Part shown: positions 58,321 to 64,000 of the stretch, piece by piece
Layout: every line of letters begins with the position of its first letter
Position numbering within the stretch: position 1 is the first letter of the stretch
NCBI GenBank assembly: GCA_949752735.1
Contig: OX457042.1
Location: forward strand, 59,929,723 to 59,993,722
Length of the DNA stretch: 64,000 nt
DNA from: Lumbricus terrestris
Lineage: Eukaryota; Annelida; Clitellata; Crassiclitellata; Lumbricidae
Direction of reading: 5' to 3'
The notes under the pieces: model-generated
The model's input: the letters and a program-made list of their open reading frames with translations, nothing else
Database searches by the model: none
Told to the model about the DNA's origin: nothing
Made by a program: the position numbers and the translations under genes

Positions 58321-60780
58321 ATGTACAACTTACGGAAATGTCGCAAATCTTTTAAACTAGATGACATAAAGGAGGCTGAGAGAGGCCGCTCTAAAGAAAA
58401 GACATACGAATGCGAGCTATGTAAGAAAATATTTCAACAACCCTATTACCTACTGAGGCACTTGAGACTCCATACTGAAATAAAATCATACATTTGCTGT
58501 AGGTGCAAGAAACCATTCTCATACACCTCAAATCAGAGAAGTCCTGAAAGAGATGAACCATTTCTGTGTACGGTTTGCAAACAAATCTTTTCCAAAAATT
58601 CTGAACCGCAAAGCCCTGGTAGAACCAACACACGAAAGATCTCATACCAGTGTGAGGTATGTTCAAAGAAATTTCGTCAGTTGGATTCTTTGCAAAGTCA
58701 TTGTAGATTCCACACTGTGGAGAAACCATACCAATGTCAGATATGTAAACAGAGATTTTCCGACTCTCGTAGCCTAAAAGCTCATAATATAATCCACGTA
58801 GAGGATAAACCGTATCATTGCCAATTATGTCCGAGAATGTTCAAACAACCATCGACTGTGAAGAGTCACATGAGAATCCATACTGGAGAGAAACCATTTC
58901 AGTGTGAGGTATGCAAAAAAGTGTTTTTTCATTCTGTAAATCTACGAAATCATGGCAGAGTACATACGGGAGAGAGACCTTATACCTGCCAGATATGTAA
59001 CAAAAGGTTTTCCTACCCGACAAGTTTACGAATACATGCTAGAATTCACACTGGAGAAAAACCTTACCAATGTCGTGTTTGCCAAAAAGAATTCCCACAA
59101 CATTGTCGGCTGCAGGTTCACGAGAGGACCCATACTGGAGAAAAGCAATTTCTATGTGAGGTATGTCATAAGACACTTTCTTCTTTATACGGTCTCCAAC
59201 AGCATCTCAGAATCCACACCGGAGAGAAACCCTATCTGTGCCAGCTATGTCATAAATCATTTTCACGATATACCACTTTGAAAAGTCATACGAGACGTCA
59301 TGCTAATCAGAAACAATACCAATGCATTCGCTGCCCTAAAGCATTTGCAAACATCTCTGAATTAAAGATTCACTCGACAATCCATTCTGAAGATAAGCTG
59401 TTCCAATGCCACATATGTGAATTCAAAGCATTTAATCGAAGTCATCTCAACAGACACATAAGAACACACAGTGGAGAGAAGCCATACATTTGCATGAAAT
59501 GTCAGAAAGCATTTGTGTGCAGTTCTGGTCTGAGAAGTCATGAAAGAACTCACTCTAGAGATAAGCCATACGTTTGTCAGGTAGACCTATGTCAGAAAAA
59601 CTTTGCATTCATTTCCGGACTGAAATATCATGAAGCAGCAACCAAAGGAGATAGACCATTTCTGTGTCAATTTTGTCAGAAGACATTTATCAGATCGTCA
59701 GACCTGAAAACTCATGCTAGAATCCATACTGGACAAAATTCATACCAATGCAAGTTCTGTTCTAAGGCATTCACTGGCACATATAATCTCAAGGTACATT
59801 TGAGAATGCACACTGGAGAGAAACCATACCAATGTCCGATATGTAAACGATGTTACAACCAGTCTTCTCATCTACAAGCTCATATAAGAAACCATACTGG
59901 AGAGAAGCCATTCCACTGCCAAATATGTGAAAGAAGATTTTCCACAGCTTCTAATCTACAAAGTCATATGAGAATCCATACTGGAGAGAAGCCATACCAA
60001 TGTAAGTTTTGTTTAAAGTCATTCTCACATCCCTTTGCTCTCAGAGGTCACACAAGAAATCACACTGGAGATAAACCATACCTGTGCCAGATCTGTCCAA
60101 AAGCTTTTGCTATCCACAGCACTTTGAAGAATCATACAAGAATTCATACCGGGGAGAAACCTTTTCTCTGCCAGATATGCTACAGAGGGTTTCCCCAATC
60201 TGGAAGTTTAGCATTTCATGTTGCAAACCATAATGGAGAAAAACCTTACAGATGTGACGCATGTGAAAAACAGTTTGCCAGAGCTACCAGTCTGAAAGTT
60301 CACGCAAGAATTCATACTGGAGAGAAACGGTACAAATGCAAGTTTTGTTCTAAAGCATTTATAGTCATCTCTAATCTCAAGGTACATTTGAGAGTACACA
60401 CTGGAGAGAAACCATACCAATGTCCGGTATGTAAACGATGTTACAGCCAGTCTTCTCATCTACAAGCTCATGTAAGAATTCATACTGGAGAGAAGCCATT
60501 CCATTGTCAAATATGTGAAAGAAGATTTTCCACAACTTCTAATCTACAAAGTCATATGAGAATCCATACTGGAAAGAAGCCATACCATTGCGAGTTTTGC
60601 TCAAAGACATTCTCACGTCCATTTGCTCTCAGGGGTCACATGAGAAACCACACTGGAGATAAACCGTACCTGTGCAAGGAATGTCCAAAGGCTTTCACTA
60701 TCTTTAGAGATTTGAAGATTCACACAAGTATTCATACTACCAGATATGCAACAGAGGATTCCCCCAATCTGGAAGTTTAG
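58321..60780 (+). CDS. Polydactyl C2H2 zinc-finger protein B, copy 2 (819 aa)
   Basis: Predicted protein identical to the 38035-40494 gene, with the same internal 7-finger duplication and the same frameshifted C-terminus. Candidate AATAAA at 61092-61097. Confidence 0.9.
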   Translation: MYNLRKCRKSFKLDDIKEAERGRSKEKTYECELCKKIFQQPYYLLRHLRLHTEIKSYICCRCKKPFSYTSNQRSPERDEPFLCTVCKQIFSKNSEPQSPGRTNTRKISYQCEVCSKKFRQLDSLQSHCRFHTVEKPYQCQICKQRFSDSRSLKAHNIIHVEDKPYHCQLCPRMFKQPSTVKSHMRIHTGEKPFQCEVCKKVFFHSVNLRNHGRVHTGERPYTCQICNKRFSYPTSLRIHARIHTGEKPYQCRVCQKEFPQHCRLQVHERTHTGEKQFLCEVCHKTLSSLYGLQQHLRIHTGEKPYLCQLCHKSFSRYTTLKSHTRRHANQKQYQCIRCPKAFANISELKIHSTIHSEDKLFQCHICEFKAFNRSHLNRHIRTHSGEKPYICMKCQKAFVCSSGLRSHERTHSRDKPYVCQVDLCQKNFAFISGLKYHEAATKGDRPFLCQFCQKTFIRSSDLKTHARIHTGQNSYQCKFCSKAFTGTYNLKVHLRMHTGEKPYQCPICKRCYNQSSHLQAHIRNHTGEKPFHCQICERRFSTASNLQSHMRIHTGEKPYQCKFCLKSFSHPFALRGHTRNHTGDKPYLCQICPKAFAIHSTLKNHTRIHTGEKPFLCQICYRGFPQSGSLAFHVANHNGEKPYRCDACEKQFARATSLKVHARIHTGEKRYKCKFCSKAFIVISNLKVHLRVHTGEKPYQCPVCKRCYSQSSHLQAHVRIHTGEKPFHCQICERRFSTTSNLQSHMRIHTGKKPYHCEFCSKTFSRPFALRGHMRNHTGDKPYLCKECPKAFTIFRDLKIHTSIHTTRYATEDSPNLEV

Positions 60781-61056
60781 CATTTCATGTTACAAACCAT
60801 AATGGAGAAAAACCCTACAGATGTGACACCAGGGGGGAAAATGGTTTGCCTGATCTTCTAATCTGAAAGTTCATGCAGGAATTCATACTGGGGCGAAACT
60901 GTAAACTAACAGCAATCTACCAAGGCACATAAGAACACAATAGGCCCTATGGGGAGAAAACTACCCCTGCCAGGTATGTCAGACAACATTCTCTCGCACT
61001 TCAGTTTTGAAAAAGCATGAAAAACCCACTTGCTCACTCTTAGATTATTTTGAGTT
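60781..61056 (+). pseudogene. Decayed fingers beyond gene B, copy 2
   Basis: Duplicate of 40495-40770. Confidence 0.7.
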
Positions 61057-62660
61057 AAAACAACATTGTACAATTCGTCTAAGGTCTTGCGAATAAAACC
61101 GTTTGGATGGCAGTCATGAAAACATCATGCATTTCTGCTCTGTTTGCAACATTTTCTTGTTCCTCGTGTGTACAAATCTATCAAATATCCATACCGGCAA
61201 TTAAACCTGCCTGTGTAACATTCACAGGGCCTGTCAGAAATTATAATTTTCAAGATCTGGTTATCTGAAAAGTCGAACGAGACTTTATGAATGCCCGAGC
61301 CAATTACACCTGAATGCATTATAATACATTTATGATGTTACACTTGATAAAAATATAACACATGGAAGAATACAGCATTTCTGTAAATGCTTCTCTCGAT
61401 CCTCATTCTTTAGTGTTGTAAGTTAGAATTTGTATTGCTTCTATCGAAAAAGTATTAAATTTTAGAGACAGAACAGACCAGAAAATAACTAATGTTCAGT
61501 GACACAGAAGGATGCAGTGATTGCAAGCTTGGAATGCTGCAGGCCCACCATACATTATTATCTTGGTTTCATGCATATCCGATTATTTTTCTGTTGCATT
61601 TTAAACATCTAAAAATTCTAAATTGTCTGCAAAATCAGCAGTTTTATAAAGTTAAGGAATTTTTCATTTCAGTTTTTTTACATTGACATTTTTTACGCGC
61701 ACATTACCATTATTATTGTAGTTTTAAGTGATATTGATTATTACAAACAGTGATAGACTTGCAGAGCAGTTATTATTGCAAAGAAATGCTCAAAGTTGTA
61801 TAAACGACAGGAGAAAAGGATATTCAAGTATTATATCTGAAAATAATCAATTTGAATTCAAACAAATTAGCATACATGTTTGTTCAAAGAAAACTGTTTG
61901 AGTCTTTTCAAAAAAAGTGTGAATTGAATCTTTTGAACTCTTGCATGTCAACATTGTAGTCTTAAACTACAATGTATGAATATCGGCATTAAGAAATGAG
62001 CAATGTTGTTGAGACGAGAGCTTTAAAATGCTGCCATTGCAATGTGGAAATTTTAAGAATTCTTGAAAAACGGGAAGAGACATAATTGAAGTTTAAAACC
62101 ATGTTTTCAGCTGTGGATTTATGATAGCATTTTTAGATGACAGCTTAAAATGCATATACAGTGCAAATTACAAATGTTTAAACAATGGGAGGGACATTTA
62201 TTGAAGACCTAGACTGAGCTCTGATAATTAGTAATTTTGTTAATATGATAGCTTATAAACCTATGGTTGCAATGTGCAAATTCCAAATATTTTAAGCAAT
62301 TGGAATGCAACACTCTGAAGTTTTAACCTACAATGTATGAGTATCAGCATTGAAAAATGAGCAATTTTATTACAGCCTCGAAGCCATTTCTCCATTGTAT
62401 TTGTAACTCCAGCGGCGATTAGTATTTTAGTTACAGATGAAAATATTGATAACAAACCACGAAGTGTGATGACGGATGAAAATCTTCAGACCAAAACAAG
62501 AAGCGGTATGATTTTTCTGGTATTTTTGTGCAATAAATACGATGATTTATGTAAATTGCAGTTTGCAGGGGGTAATGTTTAGGCGGGGTAATTTGAAACC
62601 TTTACACCGGGAGACAGTATACATGTCCTGAAGGAGAGCGTTTTTCGTTCCCGTAGCCTA

Positions 62661-62800
62661 TTCACGACAACGAGGGCGCGTCTGATTGAAGAGTGGCAGA
62701 TGTTTAACCAAGTGATCATCGACCGCACCATCGAACAGTAGCGTCTACGTCTACGGTCGTGTGTCCGTGAACAAGGAAAACATTTTGAACACCAAATATG
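62661..62800 (+). pseudogene. Tc1/mariner-like transposase C-terminal relic (uninterrupted site)
   Basis: Reads RARLIEEWQMFNQVIID, RTIEQ, stop (TAG 62739-62741, probably from TGG), RLRLRSCVREQGKHFEH. The I..W......ID.{1,2}I..WR.RL..C....G.HFEH pattern is typical of the C-terminus of Tc1/mariner-superfamily transposases. The right breakpoint of the 20,286-bp duplication falls inside it (62746), and the frame runs on unbroken past it, so this is the ancestral arrangement. Confidence 0.6.
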
Positions 62801-63464
62801 GCTGAAGTTCAATTCCCTTCAGCTTTTGCATGTTGAAAAGTTTCATTTTTCGGTGCTGCATCTCATGTCCGTAACTACCATCGTAACCAATATTCCGTCT
62901 TATGTCTTCAGTGTAGTTAATTCTTATAGTGTCAAAGAAATGAGATTGGCCTTAGGCTATTAATTTTATAAATAATGCCACAAATTAACTTGTCTGGCTT
63001 AACTCTAAGTCTTACCTAGATTTATCATTAGCAAGTAGGCCTAGATTAATTGGCTTATTAGCCTAGATAAGCGTAATAATTCGCTACATTAAGGACCTAG
63101 TTGTCTCAGCCAGTACTGTCCAACTAAAACCACAATGGTGAACCATTCTGTAAATACCGTGTATGGTTGTGAGCACTTCGTCACTTGTGGTCGTCGTAGA
63201 GCTAGCCACGCAATGGTCAGCAATTTAGAAGGCACTACGTACGGTAGATTATCGCAGTCTCTAGCCTATACCGTAGGCCTATACCTACACTTCAAGAGTC
63301 TATGGACGAAGAAAGGCCTGTAGGCATGGCAAATTGATTTTTCATTCGTATTCAGATCTGAAAGGAATTCGATCTCTTTCTCAAGGAAAATTTTGAAGAA
63401 AAGAAATTCCGAATGGCATGAAGATTGCGTTACGACACTGAAAGGGCAACAATCATAGGCGCTC
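62801..63464. other. Gene-free stretch right of the duplication
   Basis: No gene. Exact TAGGCCTA near 63036 and 63267. Blocks near 63185 and 63218 resemble sequence around 30975 and 31483. Confidence 0.5.
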
Positions 63465-63642
63465 CCGACTCCTACTCAGGGGCGCTCCCGACTGCAGCGC
63501 GGAAACTGCATCAGAGTTTCACGCCGAAGCGCCCGAGCATTTGCGAGTAAAGACTTGCACAAGGTCCATGCGCGGCGCCTTGAGGTGGATTCGGACCTTC
63601 AACCCTTCGGCTGCAAGGCAACGAACTACACCAACGCGCCCC
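63465..63642 (-). mobile_element. tRNA-derived SINE, minus strand
   Basis: On the minus strand it begins GGGGCGCGTTGG, has an A-box-like TGGTGTAGTTCG and a B box GGTCCGAATCC (63587-63597), then the body CGCGCATGGACCTTGTGCAA, CGGCGTGAAACTCTGATGCA shared with the SINE at 19141. It ends in GTCGGGAGCGCCCCTGAGTA like the LINE tails at 17690 and 22050. Confidence 0.8.
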
Positions 63643-63689
63643 ACTATACAGGCTATAAGTGCAAAGAAAATGTAGGCCTGACGAGAAAT

Positions 63690-64000
63690 AAGTTCATCAA
63701 CGCCAGATGGGTGAAGAGGACCCAGCAGGACGATCGTTGGCCGTCCAGCATTCGGTCTCACGAAAGACGTTTCCATCAAAGTTGAATTTTGATCTGCGTG
63801 AAAGATCTGATTGTGAGTGGGAGCAGGTAGGATGGTCTGATGGGGCAGGAATCTAGCTATTAGCAAAGGATTTCTAACTGAATCGCAGCTAATGCTTAAC
63901 ATTCCCTACCTTAATACCCTGATGTCATTGAATGGCTAGGATACAGGTATACTTAATACTGCATGATTGACGTATTTAGTATTTGAATGTGTTTGAGTTG
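63690..64000. repeat. Diverged third homologue of the left end of the 20-kb unit
   Basis: Aligns to 22530-22637 and then 23609-23830, skipping the hAT element: GAAGAGGACCC(A), TTCGGTCTCACG, CTGCGTGAAAGATCTGATTG, GGATGGTCTGATGGGGCAGG, TAGTATTTGAATGTG. The empty target ATTGTGAG is at 63810-63817. It runs off the window. Confidence 0.85.

Larger units (their letters stand above)
42461..62746 (+). repeat. Tandem duplication of 20,286 bp, copy 2
   Basis: Direct head-to-tail repeat of 22175-42460 with no difference seen. After 62748 the sequence continues into the rest of a Tc1/mariner-like transposase relic, so the right breakpoint is internal to that relic. Only AC (22175-22176, 42461-42462, 62747-62748) is shared at the three edges: 2 bp of microhomology. 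Confidence 0.97.

Noticed and set aside
22175..62746. Retained second haplotype (haplotig) as explanation of the 20-kb repeat
   Set aside because: Allelic copies in such a repeat-rich genome would show SNPs and length differences in microsatellites; none were seen. An assembly error of another type remains possible.

Overview
The window is animal nuclear DNA. Evidence: exon-sized ORFs bounded by GT/AG splice sites, polydactyl C2H2 zinc-finger genes, a CARD and an NHL beta-propeller, tRNA-derived SINEs, LINE remnants of several clades, DNA transposons (P, hAT, Merlin-like and Tc1/mariner-like relics) and many microsatellites. AT-richness, repeat load and domain set suggest an aquatic invertebrate or basal deuterostome; I do not name a species. 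There is no sign of bacterial, viral or organellar DNA.

Layout. 1-2.6 kb: relics, including a Merlin-like transposase fragment (722-935). 2668-6891: one decayed P-like transposon with long inverted ends and a broken THAP/DDE transposase. 7-10 kb: microsatellites and remnants of an R2/R4/Dong-like LINE sitting in TAA repeats. 10.7-20.5 kb: exons on the + strand: an F-box-like exon (10771-11031, linkage uncertain), a CARD exon (14829-15116), a TRADD-N-like exon (16189-16530) and a six-bladed NHL propeller exon (19703-20523). The last three share phase-1 splice junctions and probably form one immune/cell-death-type gene. Its introns hold LINE tails, a SINE, a 19-bp minisatellite and a CATA microsatellite. 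20.5-22.3 kb: more LINE fragments.

22175-62746: two head-to-tail copies of one 20,286-bp unit. They look identical wherever compared, with a constant offset of 20,286 and only 2 bp (AC) of overlap at the junction. Each unit has two opposed, divergently transcribed paralogous zinc-finger genes (835 aa on -, 819 aa on +). Between and around them lie a hAT-type MITE with perfect 8-bp target duplications, a 967-bp TIR element with 8-bp target duplications, two foldback elements with tandem-repeat arms, a perfect 107-bp-arm palindrome, minisatellites and LINE tails. After the second copy come a Tc1/mariner-like transposase relic, a minus-strand SINE and, at 63.69-64.0 kb, a diverged third homologue of the left end of the unit that lacks the hAT insertion.

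Genome-scale signal: the octamer TAGGCCTA and its 7-mer forms TAGGCTA/TAGCCTA are strikingly common. In four places with an internal reference (two in the P transposase, one in the 19-bp minisatellite, one in a decayed zinc finger) the motif is a small insertion at a TA. That fits excision footprints of a TA-targeting transposon.
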